NCBI GenBank assembly: GCA_023362775.1
Contig: JALMGJ010000003.1
Coordinates: forward strand, 53,731,416-53,795,415
Reading direction: 5' to 3'
Length of the DNA stretch: 64,000 nt
From: Charina bottae
Taxonomy: Eukaryota > Chordata > Lepidosauria > Squamata > Charinaidae
Shown here: one piece after another, positions 1 through 10,269 of the stretch
How positions within the stretch are numbered: position 1 is the first letter of the stretch
Layout: each line of letters starts with the position of its first letter
Position numbers and translations under genes: made by a program
The notes under the pieces: model-generated
The model's database searches: none
Told to the model about the DNA's origin: nothing
The model's input: only the letters and a program-made list of their open reading frames with translations

Positions 1-191
1 CTTCTCTGTTATTATTCAGCAATGTATTGAATACCCATTTTTACATACACAACTTTCTTTTTCATATGACGAGTAGACATATATAAAATTCAACTGAAAG
101 TCTGCCCTGTATCCTCCACATCATTCACAGAGCCTCCTGTTTATTTGTATTAAGTAACTTAAGGAGAAAAAAATAACTTTTAGCTTTAAAC

Positions 192-493
192 CAGGGTTTC
201 TCAACCAGGGTTCTGTGGAACCCTAGGGTTCTGCAAGAGGTCACTAGGGGTTCCCTGGGAGATTATGATTTATTTAAAAAATTGTTTCCAATTTGGGCAA
301 CTTCACATTAAAGAGGTAAGTTTCATTCTTTATTTTGAGTTTAAGAACACTGTTAATGCATATATACAGGCCTATGCGAAGATAATAATTTTGTAGCTTC
401 TGGCCTACATTTGAGCCTGAATGTGCAGGGGTTCCCCGAGGCCTGTAAAACATTTCAAGGGTTCCTCCAGGGTCAAAAGGTTGAGAAAGGCTG
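192..493 (+). mobile_element. hAT-like non-autonomous element, family A, copy 1
   Basis: The ends are imperfect inverted repeats: CAGGGTTTCTCAACC on the left and GGTTGAGAAAGGCTG on the right. An exact 8-bp direct repeat, CTTTAAAC, flanks it at 184-191 and 494-501. Eight-base duplications and CAG...CTG ends are typical of the hAT superfamily. There is no transposase ORF, so it must have been moved in trans. A second copy in the opposite orientation lies at 10270-10578. Confidence 0.85.
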
Positions 494-501
494 CTTTAAA
501 C

Positions 502-730
502 ACACAGTACTGTATAGACAGGATACTGATTATAGGAAAAAGTATGCCCCAAAAAGCTCATGAAAAGCATCAGTCTCTCCCGTTCAGTATCTGTAAAGAT
601 TCTACCAGACAATAATTTCTGATAAAACTCTATTCCCTGCTGTATATTCACAGATACATGTAGATGTGCACATAGTGGCCTATGGCTATATTTAAAGTAA
701 AGCCTTCTTATGGGATGTTTTTTGCATTTC
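502..730. other. Unrecognised intervening sequence
   Basis: AT-rich sequence between a hAT-like element and a SINE. I see no gene, RNA or repeat that I can name. Confidence 0.5.
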
Positions 731-744
731 CCTATCTAGTCAAT

Positions 745-1081
745 GGGGCGTGGTGGCTCAGCGGGTAAGACGCCAGGCTTGTCGATCGGAAGATCGCAGG
801 TAGGGAGGTTCGACTCCCTAGCCCCGCGTGACGGAGTGAGCTCCCGCACTCGCCCCAGCTCTTGCCAACCTAGCAATTCGAAAGCATGCAAATGCAAGTA
901 GATGAATAGGCACCACTGCGGTTGGAAGGTAACAGCGTTCTGCGTGCGTCATGCCGGCCACATGACCGTGGAAGCGTCTTCGGACAACGCTGGCTCTTTG
1001 GCTAACAAACGGAGATGAGCACCGGCCCCTAGAGTCGGACACGACTGCAGAACTGTGGGGGGGGGGGAACCTTTACCTTTA
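745..1081 (+). mobile_element. tRNA-derived SINE with BovB-like 3' tail, full length
   Basis: The head has a polymerase III A box (TGGCTCAGCGGGTAAGACG) and a B box (GGTTCGACTCC). A body rich in CGGACAACGCTGG and CACCGGCCCCTAGAG follows, then AGAGTCGGACACGACTG, a G run and a CTTTACC tail. A perfect 14-bp target duplication, CCTATCTAGTCAAT, flanks it at 731-744 and 1082-1095. The GTCGGACACGAC motif matches the reverse complement of the BovB-like fragment at the right edge of the window, which suggests mobilisation by that LINE. Related copies lie at 20506, 38132, 41644 and 57517. Confidence 0.9.
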
Positions 1082-1095
1082 CCTATCTAGTCAAT

Positions 1096-1417
1096 AGTCA
1101 ACAGTCGTGATAATTTACCATCCAAGTATTAACCAGCATCTACCCTGCTTTGCTTTTTTTGGCCAGATTAAAGACACCCTCTAGTCTTGTGACTACATTC
1201 ATGCAGTTTTCTTGGCAGTGTTACATATAATTTAACATTTACTTTGAAAAAATGCACCAACATCCATTGCATGATTTGTTTAAAAAAATTGGTCTATAGT
1301 TTTAAATTAGTTTATATTTGCTTTTATTAAATATAGCAACTAACTGTGCCTTGCTATTGCATCTATGTTGCAGCCATGGTTTTTCATAACAGTGTTGATC
1401 TCAGAGGAAGGAAAGGG

Positions 1418-1448
<31 letters not shown>

Positions 1449-2248
1449 AGTGCCAGCAATTGAAGATTTGGAGCAGACCGTATGAAATAATACTGCAAAG
1501 TGAATATGTTTGTTACATCTGTCTATTTAAGTTTTTTGGGTATGGTGAGAGAGTAATATCTGTATTATCAATGTTATGCTGCATCTTGACAACTGTATTG
1601 TTCAATAAAGAACTGATACAGTGGTCACAAACATAATTGTTGCCCTATGCTGTTAAGGATGTGAAATCCTAGCCCTATCCATTAACAAACTGCAGGTAGA
1701 TATTAAACATCCTTCCAAAAATTGTTTCACATACTTAACATACCTGTTGAGACCACCAGAAACAACTTCCGAAGCAGTAGCCTGAGCTTGGAGAAAGATG
1801 CAGCTGCTTTAATGAGTCAAAAAGAGATGCTTCGCACACGTTCTCCTGTGTAGCAAAGCATGTCCATTGAAGCATTTGCACAGCCCTATCAGTCAGTGGG
1901 AACAATTCATTAGCAGCCTTGCAGAAATGCAGGTGCTGAGTTTCACTTTATGTGAAACCGTTTTGTTTCTTTTTTCTGTAAAATGCCAGGATGTGGTGAG
2001 GGAAGAGGACAAGGAACTGACTCATCTTTGTTGCAATCACCCAGTAGTGCTTTGGAATTTCATGAAAACTGAGCATGCCCGACTAGGTAGTGATTGAGAT
2101 GATATTTTCTGTGGAAAGCTGAATATATCGAGTAGCTGGCTTGTATCATTTATAAAAAATATAATATATCACACTGTATATGCATTTCTATAATTTTAAT
2201 TTTTGAATTTTACAGAAGCATTTTTAACTTTTTGCTGTCATTCCTCAG
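1096..2248. other. Intervening sequence with a short GTT microsatellite
   Basis: AT-rich sequence containing a (GTT)n run at about 1418-1447. It ends in a pyrimidine-rich tract and CAG at 2246-2248 that could be a splice acceptor for the candidate exon that follows. Nothing else is recognised. Confidence 0.4.
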
Positions 2249-2363
2249 CTTCAAACCACAGATGACAAGATCAACACTCTCGCATGGTTTCTTTTTTCCA
2301 AAATTGCTCCAGGTCTGACATTAAAAGGAGTGGCTGATACAAGCAATCCTTTTGTGTCGCATT
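2249..2363 (+). CDS. Possible 115-bp host exon, gene unidentified
   Basis: A pyrimidine-rich tract ending in CCTCAG (2243-2248) precedes a stretch open for 38 codons. A GTATGT donor-like site follows at 2364. The reading starts in phase 0 with residues LQTTDDKINTLAWFLFSKIA and continues through GLTLKGVADTSNPFVSH. The peptide is not low-complexity and matches no transposable element I recognise. I cannot name a gene, and I find no convincing partner exon elsewhere in the window. An open frame of this length can arise by chance in AT-rich DNA, so the call rests on the coincidence of acceptor, donor and open frame. Confidence 0.28.
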
Positions 2364-2411
2364 GTATGTAGCTTTCTTTTTTCCTTTTTTAATGTATATT
2401 TTAAGCTGAAG

Positions 2412-2630
2412 AGCCAGTTTGGTGTACTGGCTAAGGCATCAAGCTAGAAACCGGGAGACTGTGAGTTCTGCCTTAAGCACAAAACCAGCGGGGTGACTTT
2501 GGGCCAGTCACTCTCAGCCCTAGGAAGAAGGCAATGGCAAGCCACTTCCCAAAAACATTGCCAAGAAAATTGCAGGGACTTGTCCAGGCAGTTGCCAGGA
2601 GTCAAAAACTGACTTGAAGGCAGATCCAGT
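2412..2630 (+). mobile_element. tRNA-headed SINE, CORE/MIR-like type
   Basis: It starts GCCAGTTTGGTGTACTGG and includes GGTGACTTTGGGCCAGTCAC, a motif shared with CORE-type SINEs. The body that follows (GGCAATGGCAAGCCACTTC, ATTGCCAAGAAAATTGCAGG, CAGTTGCCAGGAGTC) recurs at 13690-13800 in reverse and, in weaker form, after a 5S-like head near 21540. No target duplication was identified. Confidence 0.7.
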
Positions 2631-2914
2631 GGTGCTTAAAAGTTTGTGAACCCTTTTGAATTTTCAGTATTTCTGCATAAATATGACCCAATATGTAATC
2701 TGTTCTCCACACAACTCCTAAAACTAGATAAAAGAAAACCCAATGAAACAAATGAGTCAAGAACATTATGCTTCTTCACTTATTTGTTGAGGAACATGAT
2801 CCAAAGTTACGTATTTGTGTGTAGCAAAAGGATGTGAACCTCTAGGGTTATCAATTCATTTGAAGGGGAAATTAGAGTCAGGACTTTCAATGGGATAATA
2901 ATCAGGTGTGAGTG

Positions 2915-3189
2915 TAAAGAAGGCAGTGCTGTGAAATCTAACCCTGCAGCAAGGCGAAGAACCCCTTTAGGGCCATGAGCAAAACAATAGGGCCGTGTGC
3001 AGAGTCATGTATGCAGTAGACATCTACTTTGTGTCTATGTTAAAACTGCCGTTGTATGTTGTATAAATACTGGGGTTTTTGAACCCCTCATGGTTCAGAC
3101 TTTTGAATGCAGTTTGCATGCTGAACCTTGCGCAAATAAACCTTTCCTTCCCTGGAGAACTTGTGTGTGTCCCGTTCTTTCCTGCAACA
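2915..3189 (+). repeat. 5' LTR of the endogenous retrovirus
   Basis: It spans 275 bp and ends in CCTGCAACA. A TATA box (TATAAATA) lies at 3062-3069 and a polyadenylation signal (AATAAA) at 3135-3140, giving a plausible U3-R-U5 order. Its first bases are TA where the 3' LTR has the usual TG, a single G-to-A change. Confidence 0.88.
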
Positions 3190-3194
3190 TTATC

Positions 3195-3212
3195 TGGCAC
3201 CCCAGATGGGAC
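3195..3212 (+). promoter_or_regulatory. Retroviral primer binding site, tRNA-Lys-like
   Basis: TGGCACCCCAGATGGGAC begins five bases after the LTR end. It starts TGG, as retroviral primer binding sites do, and is closest to the lysine tRNA type, with several mismatches. The tRNA assignment is tentative. Confidence 0.55.
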
Positions 3213-3650
3213 TCTGCAAGGCGACATTTCGCTGAGGGTGGTATGGCCTCCCTCAGTCCGGCGGAGGGCCACTCCCGAAAACTCTCCAGGTGCCACGGGG
3301 TTAACACTCCGGGAGACGCTAGTGACCCTCCTGCGGCACCAATGGAGCTCCCCGACCAGTTCAAGAACCCTTCTCGGAAGGAACGGAGGTCTGAACATAC
3401 ATTGTGAGTTTGAGTCTCACAATCCCTGGCCAGGACGAAAACGAAGCCATCGACAGGCGAGTATGCATAAAAATTGAGAGTGCCTATCCCTCTTGAGGAT
3501 AGAAGAGGGGGCTTGATCACCCCCTGGACTCGGGGCGGCGACCCTAACGAAGTCCGTGCTAGGATGTGTGGGTTGGCTTAACTCATCGCAGTTCCCGTGT
3601 GTGACCGTTGGAACGTCCAGCGCACCGGGTCGGTGAGAAGTGTTGAGAAA

Positions 3651-5119
3651 ATGGGTGGAGGAAGTAGTACCCCTAAAACCCCATTAGATTGTATGATTAC
3701 CAACTTTAAGAAGTTCTTCGTGGGAACCGCGGGATACAAACAGTATCCCAAGGCAACCGCCAAGCGGTTAGATATCCTATGTAGAATTCAGTGGCCCCAG
3801 TTTGGGGTAAATTGGCCCCCAGAAGGAACGTTCAATTTGGACATTATAAAGAATGTGTATGCTGTCATTGCCCAAGATGAGGAAAAATATCCCAACCAAT
3901 ACCCATACATTGATAAGTGGTGGACAGCGGTGAAAGAGAATTCTGAGATCCTTAAGACCTGTCAAGCCGAGATGGTGCGTCTATGCATCTCGAGACGTCC
4001 TTTACGGACAGTAAAAGTGTCCAAAAGGAGAAAAATGACAAAGAAAATCTACCAAGAATCACCAGGAGAGGAAGTGAACCCCCCTCCATATGCTCCCCTG
4101 TACCCCCCCACCTCCCCGACCTGAAGAAACAGGGGACTCCGAGCCCGAGGAGGCAGGGGAAAGTACTCAAACACCAGCGACACCAGTCGCCAGACACACC
4201 CGGTCGAAGCAAAATGAGGGAAGCGTGGAAGTTTCAGCCCCGCTGAGAGTAGTAGACCAGATGGTGCCCGATGATAGGGGACAGTATATTTGAAGGGAAG
4301 TGTTTCAATACATCCCCTTCAGTACTAGTGACCTCTTGAATTGGAAACAACACTACGGGCCACTGACCGATAAGCCCCGTGAGATGGCGGATTTATTCCG
4401 TACCATAATGGCCACCCATAACCCGAACTGGCAGGACATTCAACAGCTTCTTAACACCCTCCTCACAGCAGAAGAGAGGGAGAAATGGAGGGGTGCGATC
4501 TTGCGCGATCGGTACCCGGTGGCGGCAGACTACCAACAAGCTCTTGTAGAACGAACCCCCCTGAAAGACCCAGAGTGGAACCCATATAATATGGCCCATT
4601 TGCGACTTCTGAAGGACTATCAGAATCTGAAGGAATCCAGAAAGCAGGCAAGCCCCCTGTCAATATGTCTGTGGCCTCAACCGTCCTCCAGGAGGCGAAT
4701 GAGAGTCCCGAGGGATTTTTGCAACACCTTATTGGCGCTTATGAGATGTACACCCAAATGGACCCCAGAGAGGCAGGAAACATGAGGATGTTGAATGAGA
4801 GGTTCATAGCCCAGAGCTATGAAGATATAAGAAAGAAACTACAGAAACAGGAAGGGGCGTTAGGGATGAACACCTCCCAGTTGGTGGAAATTGCAAGAAA
4901 GGTGTATGTGAATAGGGATAGGGTAGAGAAGAAGGAACGTGAAGACAGAATGAAGAGAAAGGCAGAGCTGTTAGCCGTCATGCTAAACAGGCAAGTGGCA
5001 CTCGGCCCGAACCAGTGCGCCCACTGTAAAGAAGAGGGGCATTGGCATTGGCATTGGCAAAGGGAATGTCCCCAAAGGGAACAGAGGAGGTTCCCGAGAG
5101 GAAGGGTGGCTCACTGGCA
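3651..5119 (+). pseudogene. gag: Endogenous retroviral gag, gammaretrovirus-like, disrupted
   Basis: The frame opens at an ATG followed by MGGGSS, a myristoylation-type start. A matrix-like segment containing WPQFGVNWPPEGTFN and a PPPY late-domain motif follow. The first frame stops at 4122-4124 and homology continues in another frame, probably shifted in the C run at 4103-4109. That frame has an in-frame stop at 4291-4293, then a capsid-like region with PFSTSDLLNW and NPNWQDIQQLL. A second shift near the C run at 4653-4657 leads to the rest of capsid and nucleocapsid. The nucleocapsid zinc knuckle at 5016-5069 has its spacing lengthened by a small repeat. Two shifts and one stop make this a pseudogene. 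Confidence 0.88.
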
Positions 5120-5931
5120 TATGAAATCCTGCCCCGTAATTGGTCAGGATCATGTGTCCTGGGTTGGATTAAGCCCTCCTTCTTCTTGTTGCCAATTAAG
5201 TCGAGACAAGTCTTGGGAGTGCCAATCTATCAGCCAGTAGGGTCTAGGCGCAGACGAGACATCGACACTGCCTTCTCCAGCTTTCCCTGCAAAGAATCAG
5301 ATAAATACCAAGGGAATATCTGGGACTCAGAAAGGATCGTCTGCACCTATGGACATGCCACTTGGGCGGAGGATGGCTCTTATGGGTACAGGACCCCCAT
5401 TTATATGCTGAATCGAATAATCAGGTTGCAAGCAGTACTGGATTTAGCTGGCCGGAGGATTGATAAGGCATTGAATCTCCTGGCCAAAACCACTGACAAA
5501 ATTAGAACAGTGGTCTATCAAAATAGGCTAGCACTAGATTACCTGTTGGCAAAGGAAGGAGGGGTGTGCGGCACATTTAACCTCTCAAACTGTTGCTTAC
5601 AAATTGATGAGACAGGACATGTAGTAAAACAGCTTACCACTGAGATGAGACAACTGACCCATAACCCAGATCAGGAGTGGAATGGGTTCAATTTTAAGGA
5701 GGTTTTTGGTGGTTGGTTTCCAAAATTACCAGGTCGTTCATAGGACTGATTGCCGCTGGTTGTGTTATATTACCTTGTGTTCTTCCCATCTTTATCCGAA
5801 CTATAACCAATAGCTTGTCTCTGCTAGCTGAAAGAAAAGCCACGGCACAGGTTATGGTGATGTGGGAGTATGAAAAAGTCTCTGGCCAGGATGATGGAGA
5901 ATCTGAGGGTGAGACTCAACTGCAAGATTGA
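5120..5931 (+). pseudogene. env: Endogenous retroviral env, C-terminal part only, frameshifted
   Basis: Reading begins within the tail of the surface subunit, directly after gag nucleocapsid. A basic furin-type site, SRRRRD, lies near 5243-5260. The transmembrane subunit follows, with an immunosuppressive-domain-like stretch (QNRLALDYLLA) and a cysteine motif in which seven residues, not the more usual six, separate the first cysteine from the CC pair. The frame stops at 5741-5743. The membrane anchor (hydrophobic, from GLIAAGCVILPCVLPIF) and cytoplasmic tail continue in a neighbouring frame to 5931. No signal peptide and little of the surface subunit remain, so the product would not work as an envelope. 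Confidence 0.85.
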
Positions 5932-5940
5932 GTAGAATCT

Positions 5941-5952
5941 CAAAGGGGGGAA
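5941..5952 (+). promoter_or_regulatory. Polypurine tract
   Basis: CAAAGGGGGGAA immediately precedes the TG that opens the 3' LTR. This is the expected site and composition for the plus-strand primer of retroviral reverse transcription. Confidence 0.8.
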
Positions 5953-6246
5953 TGAAGAAGGCAGTGCTGTGAAATCTAACCCTGCAGCAAGGCGAAGAAC
6001 CCCTTTAGGGCCGTGAGCAAAACATAGGGCCGTGAGCAAAACAATAGGGCCGTGTGCAGAGTCATGTATGCAGTAGACATCTACTTTGTGTCTATGTTAA
6101 AACTGCCGTTGTATGTTGTATAAATACTGGGGTTTTTGAACCTCTCGTGGTTCAGACTTTTGAATGCAGTTTGCATGCTGAACCTTGCGCAAATAAACCT
6201 TTCCTTCCCTGGAGAACTTGTGTGTGTCCCGTTCTTTCCTGCAACA
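5953..6246 (+). repeat. 3' LTR of the endogenous retrovirus
   Basis: It is 294 bp, opens TG and closes CA, with a TATA box near 6119-6126 and AATAAA at 6192-6197. Relative to the 5' LTR it has a 19-bp tandem duplication of the GGGCCGTGAGCAAAACA segment near 6008-6043 and about four substitutions. Confidence 0.9.
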
Positions 6247-6250
6247 AGTG

Positions 6251-7228
6251 TGGGAGGTCCTGCTTTATTTAAAGAATAGAACTCTGGGTATTCGCTATTA
6301 AAGTCTGATTTTCACAACACAATTTTTGGAAGTGTGTCATCCTTTAAACAAAGATTTCTGAGGACCTCCAAAAAACAGTTGTTGATGTTCACCAGGCTGG
6401 AAAAGGTTACATATGTATGCTAACTATGTATCCATATATCTCACCACACAAAAAATCTATCATCTACCTTTATTGGAAACCTGTAAGCTTTATTGTGGTC
6501 TTGTCCCATTTTTTTGTTTAATGAGGGGGGAAAATGGATCACTGTGTCATTTCCTATTCATTCAGCTAGTAGCATTTAAATTTTCTTTCCTGAACAAGTA
6601 TGTTGTAATTAGTTGCTATTTCTATAGCAAAAGCTGAGCAGAAACAAGTAGAATTTTCTTTGCAGTCTGAACTGCAAAAGGAAAACGAGGCATATTTTTC
6701 TGCCTGATGAAGCCTGCACAGCAGTTCTCTTACCAGACAAGAAAGATTCAGAAGTTTTGCAGAGAACATGCTATGCTTTTTTCCTCATTTCATAATGCCA
6801 GTTTTTTTTTTTAAAAAAAACCTCTTGAAGTCTTGTGAATAATAAAAAGGATCTCAAAAGGCAGCTAGACTATCAAAACAGTGCTTCAGCTGCTCATTAA
6901 ACCTTTGTAGTGTCTGGTAGACTTTGGCATTGTATGGAATGAGAAAAAGGGAGAATAGAAGCCAAAATCAAACTGTTTACCTATTTACTGGCAGAATTTG
7001 GAAGATGCTGTGCTCTGTTTGCATCTGAGCTATGTTTCTCAGTTTGTCACTTTTTTAAAAAAAGTAATGGCATTGCATGTCCCCCCAAAACTGATAGGAC
7101 ACAATGAAATTCCTTCTGTGTAGATTACAGTTGAGTCTTCTGTCTTAAGGTTCAACTTGTGAATGTATGAATAGAATATTGCATTACAATACCCCATTGA
7201 ATGGGGGGTATTGTGCATTAATGAGGTA
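6251..7228. other. Unrecognised intervening sequence
   Basis: AT-rich sequence with short homopolymer runs. I see no gene or named repeat. Confidence 0.4.
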
Positions 7229-7457
7229 CAGGTAGTCCTTGTTTAGTGACTGCCTTCTTTAGCAATCGTTCGCAGTTACAACGGTGATGAAAAAGTAACT
7301 TTACGACCAATTCCTGCATTTATGAGCTTTGCAGGTCTGTAAAGCAAAGGAAAGCTGAAGTAAGATTGTAAGCACAGTCACAGTTTCACTTAATGACCGC
7401 TTTGCTTAACAGCCAAGTTGCTGGTCCCAATTGTGGTCGCTAAATGAGAATTACCTG
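7229..7457 (+). mobile_element. Tigger-like MITE, copy 1
   Basis: The left end is CAGGTAGTCCTTGTTTAG. The right end, reverse complemented, reads CAGGTAATTCTCATTTAG. TA precedes the left end, as expected for a mariner/Tigger-type TA target, but the right-hand TA is lost. The interior has GTAACTTTACGACC and GACCGCTTTGCTTAACAGCC, shared with the copy at 56792-57138. There is no transposase. Confidence 0.7.
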
Positions 7458-8666
7458 TCCTAGATAGAATTTTAAATTATCTTTTAAGATGTAGTTTTTA
7501 GGGCAATGTATGTTAAGTTGCCATGAACCAAAAATAAATAAATTGTGTTTCATAATCTATTTATGCATATTAGAAACTGTCAGATCCATATATCAATCTT
7601 CATATATTCAAAATAGCAATTTCAACACAAAACAGGGAGGAACCAGCAAGTTTGGGGAAACCCTGAAGTTTGCAGAAGTACAAAACATTTAGAAAACTCC
7701 CCAAATTTTTTTGTCTCCTAAGTAAGAAATCCAGTCAATGAGGATTAAGCATGCTGAAGAGAAGTGAAATGCTGATCATTGGGGGCGGCGGGAGGAATGT
7801 GGCAAAAAAAGGATGGAAGCAGAAATGAAATGGATCTTGTTTTTTAAAAAATGGGGGAATCTGACCTCCTGAACAGAAATTCTCTGCACTACAACATTGT
7901 GTTGTGGATTCCATAAGACAGGATTCTAAAACCACTTGTTTGGCTCTGTGCCTTAACAATAATAATACCTATTAATAACATTATTTTAGTGTGGGGTTTT
8001 TTTGCCTATTTTCTCACCCATAAAAGAGCATTCCCAGAGGCTGACAAAATAATCAAAAAGTCACAATTCCATTAATATCATAATGATACAGTAATAAAGC
8101 TTTTTATTGATCAATTAGAGGCTAAAAAATCATGACATGGAAAGTGAGCCAAACGAGTGTCCAAAGAACTGAAGTTTGTAACCAAAGACAGAAAACCATA
8201 AGAAACAGGAAAAGTGAATCCCATTGGATAAGGACTTCTGCACATCGCTACTGCTTCCAGTATTCCTCCTTCGTTAGATTTAATAGCTGTGAAGTGCTCT
8301 AAATCTTAATTGTGAAGCGAAGCTTCTGCATTTCATCTATTCTCGCCATTCTTGCATGCTCAGTTCTGGTTCAGTGTCCCAGCAGATGTGGAAGAATAGA
8401 AGATATATAGGTTTTTAGAGCTATCTAGATACGGTCTGTCTGAACATGCCTATTACTTGGTTTTGGAACAGTTTTCCTCTGTGTGGCCTTAATGGTTCAA
8501 GAAACCTGTTTGGGAACGGATTTGGCATTACCTGATCCCTAAAAGTGATTAGGTTTACTTCATACTTCTAAGTTTGCAAACTAGTTTGCAAGTGGTATAA
8601 TATGGTGATGTACAATTTTCAATAAAAATAGTTGATTTTTTAAAAAAACATCCAGTATATTTTAAT
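7458..8666. other. Unrecognised intervening sequence
   Basis: AT-rich DNA with no credible ORF or repeat that I recognise. Confidence 0.4.
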
Positions 8667-8674
8667 GTCTAAAC

Positions 8675-8964
8675 CAGAGCTTTCCAAACTTTTCATGTTG
8701 GTGACACACTTTTTAGACATGCATCATTTCGTGACACACTCTTACAGCAGGGCATCATTTTGTGACACACTCTTACAGCAGGGCACAAGGCAGGCAGTAG
8801 GACCTGCGCAGAATCACAGCAGGTTTGGAGGCAGCAGGGCCCAAAGCAGACACTAGGACCTGCGTGGAATCCTGGCAGGGCTTGGAGGCAGCAGCAGCCG
8901 CGACACACCCAGACACTGCAGCCGACACACTAACGTGTCCCGACACACAGTTTGGAAAGCTCTG
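8675..8964 (+). mobile_element. hAT-like element, family B (CAGAGCTTTCCAAACT), copy 1
   Basis: The ends are near-perfect inverted repeats, CAGAGCTTTCCAAACT and AGTTTGGAAAGCTCTG, flanked by an exact 8-bp duplication GTCTAAAC at 8667-8674 and 8965-8972. The interior has tandem GTGACACACTCTTACAGCAG units and a GC-richer part with GGACCTGCG. No ORF encodes a transposase. Close interior relatives are at 46227 and 47684. Confidence 0.92.
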
Positions 8965-8972
8965 GTCTAAAC

Positions 8973-9990
8973 ACTATATAATCTGCTTATTAATTAATCA
9001 GCAACCCCTTTTAGGTACATATACTCTTTCTCTTTAAATCACATGAGCCAATATTATGATCCCAGTTAAAGGAATATTATCATTCCTGTTAAGGGATTTG
9101 ATCCTATTTGTTGTTAACACATATAGTTAATTGCTCCAATTTATATGATTTAAATGCAGAAAGCATGCATGTAATTTAAGTTGACTGACTTTATGCAAAG
9201 GTTTGCTACTCACTGATGTTTTTACATTGCTATTTTATTTTAATGGTGGGAATAAGGTTGTGGCAAATCTGATTCTTCACTGAAACTGCACTTAGTAAGA
9301 AATATTAACTTAAAATTTGCACTGGAGTGGGAGAAGGAGCTGAAGAAAAGCCAGCTATCTTGAAAATCAGCTGCGCCCTTCATTCTACAGATGAAAGCCT
9401 CTTTTTTGAATAGTCACTAGCTTTTTCCAAATTGCGTTTCCTGCCTTTTCTTGGCTACATTGGCTCTTTGCCTTGGAGGGATAAGTGTTTTTTTATATAT
9501 ATACATAATGCAAGCCTAAAAATCTCTCAACTCCAAAATTTAAATTCAATTAACAGGGTAGATTAGGCCCTGACTCTTCTTGTTAACTACTGCACTTGTG
9601 AATTGAATGTTTGTTATTTGGTTTGCAAGTTTTTGTTGGTTTAAAAAAATTCTCCCCCTCCAGATTGCTTCCTGGGGCTTGTTCCCTTTGTGAACCCAAG
9701 CCTCAAATTTGAATGATAATGTCGCTGTTTAGGGGACCAGACCAGCACCTGCAGAGAAGGAAGGCACCTCTGTGGAAAATTTGGGGGGAATGGGGAAAGT
9801 TTCTGTGAAGGCTGAAAGGAAGGTTGCATTGTACATTTGTACATGACTAGGAAAGGAATAATCCCTTCTTTGCAGTCTCTTTCCTTTTACAAGATTTAAA
9901 GCAAGCCAAAAAACATTACAGGCTGTAACGATAGAGCTCAGCTATAGTTCCCACTTTGCCACCTGTTGCAGCCTCAGGGAATAACTTTGT
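8973..9990. other. Unrecognised intervening sequence
   Basis: Mostly AT-rich, with a small T/A-rich run near 9490-9505. Nothing is identified. Confidence 0.4.
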
Positions 9991-10006
9991 GAATATCAAG
10001 GGAGGG

Positions 10007-10140
10007 GGTCAAAAAGTCAAGATGGCAGCCACAACCATGCGATCAAAGCCCCACCCTTTTTACTTGCACTGTGACACACTTTACAAAAGGGCAGGTCTTT
10101 GATTGCATGGATTTGGCCACCATCTTGACGTATTTGAGCC
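10007..10140. mobile_element. Fold-back MITE-like inverted repeat
   Basis: The left arm begins GTCAAAAAGTCAAGATGGC and runs through CATGCGATCAAAG to CACCCTTTT. The right arm, reverse complemented, gives CTCAAATACGTCAAGATGG, CATGCAATCAAAG and CTGCCCTTTT. The arms are about 45-50 bp and roughly four-fifths identical by eye. No flanking duplication was confirmed, so its superfamily is unknown. Confidence 0.6.
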
Positions 10141-10269
10141 TTTTTCTGACGACACCCTGGTATATATTCTAGCTGGGAATGAACAGCAATGAGTCCCAGA
10201 AGATTAATATGTTGCTGGTTGTGAAGAGGAAGAGGATTAGAGAAGCAGCAAAATTTGAATCATCTATTC

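Larger units (their letters stand above)
2911..6250 (+). mobile_element. Endogenous retrovirus, LTR to LTR, pol-less deletion derivative
   Basis: The order is 5' LTR, primer binding site, gag, the end of env, polypurine tract and 3' LTR. A 4-bp direct repeat AGTG at 2911-2914 and 6247-6250 is the likely target duplication. The two LTRs differ by about four substitutions plus one 19-bp duplication, so the insertion looks recent. The internal part is only about 2.8 kb: no protease, reverse transcriptase or integrase is visible, and most of the env surface subunit is absent. Gag matrix and capsid features resemble gammaretroviruses. It cannot be autonomous and probably used proteins from related copies. 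Confidence 0.9.

Noticed and set aside
745..820. tRNA gene
   Set aside because: A and B boxes are present, but the segment continues into a SINE body with target duplications. It is a tRNA-derived promoter, not a tRNA gene.
818..1042. Minus-strand frames of about 74 codons recurring at 20506, 38207 and 41706
   Set aside because: They are translations of the SINE body in reverse and recur only because the SINE recurs.
2997..3520. Overlapping ORFs of 124-141 codons on both strands in the LTR and leader
   Set aside because: They lie in the LTR and untranslated leader and match no retroviral protein. The similar frame at 6054 is just the second LTR.
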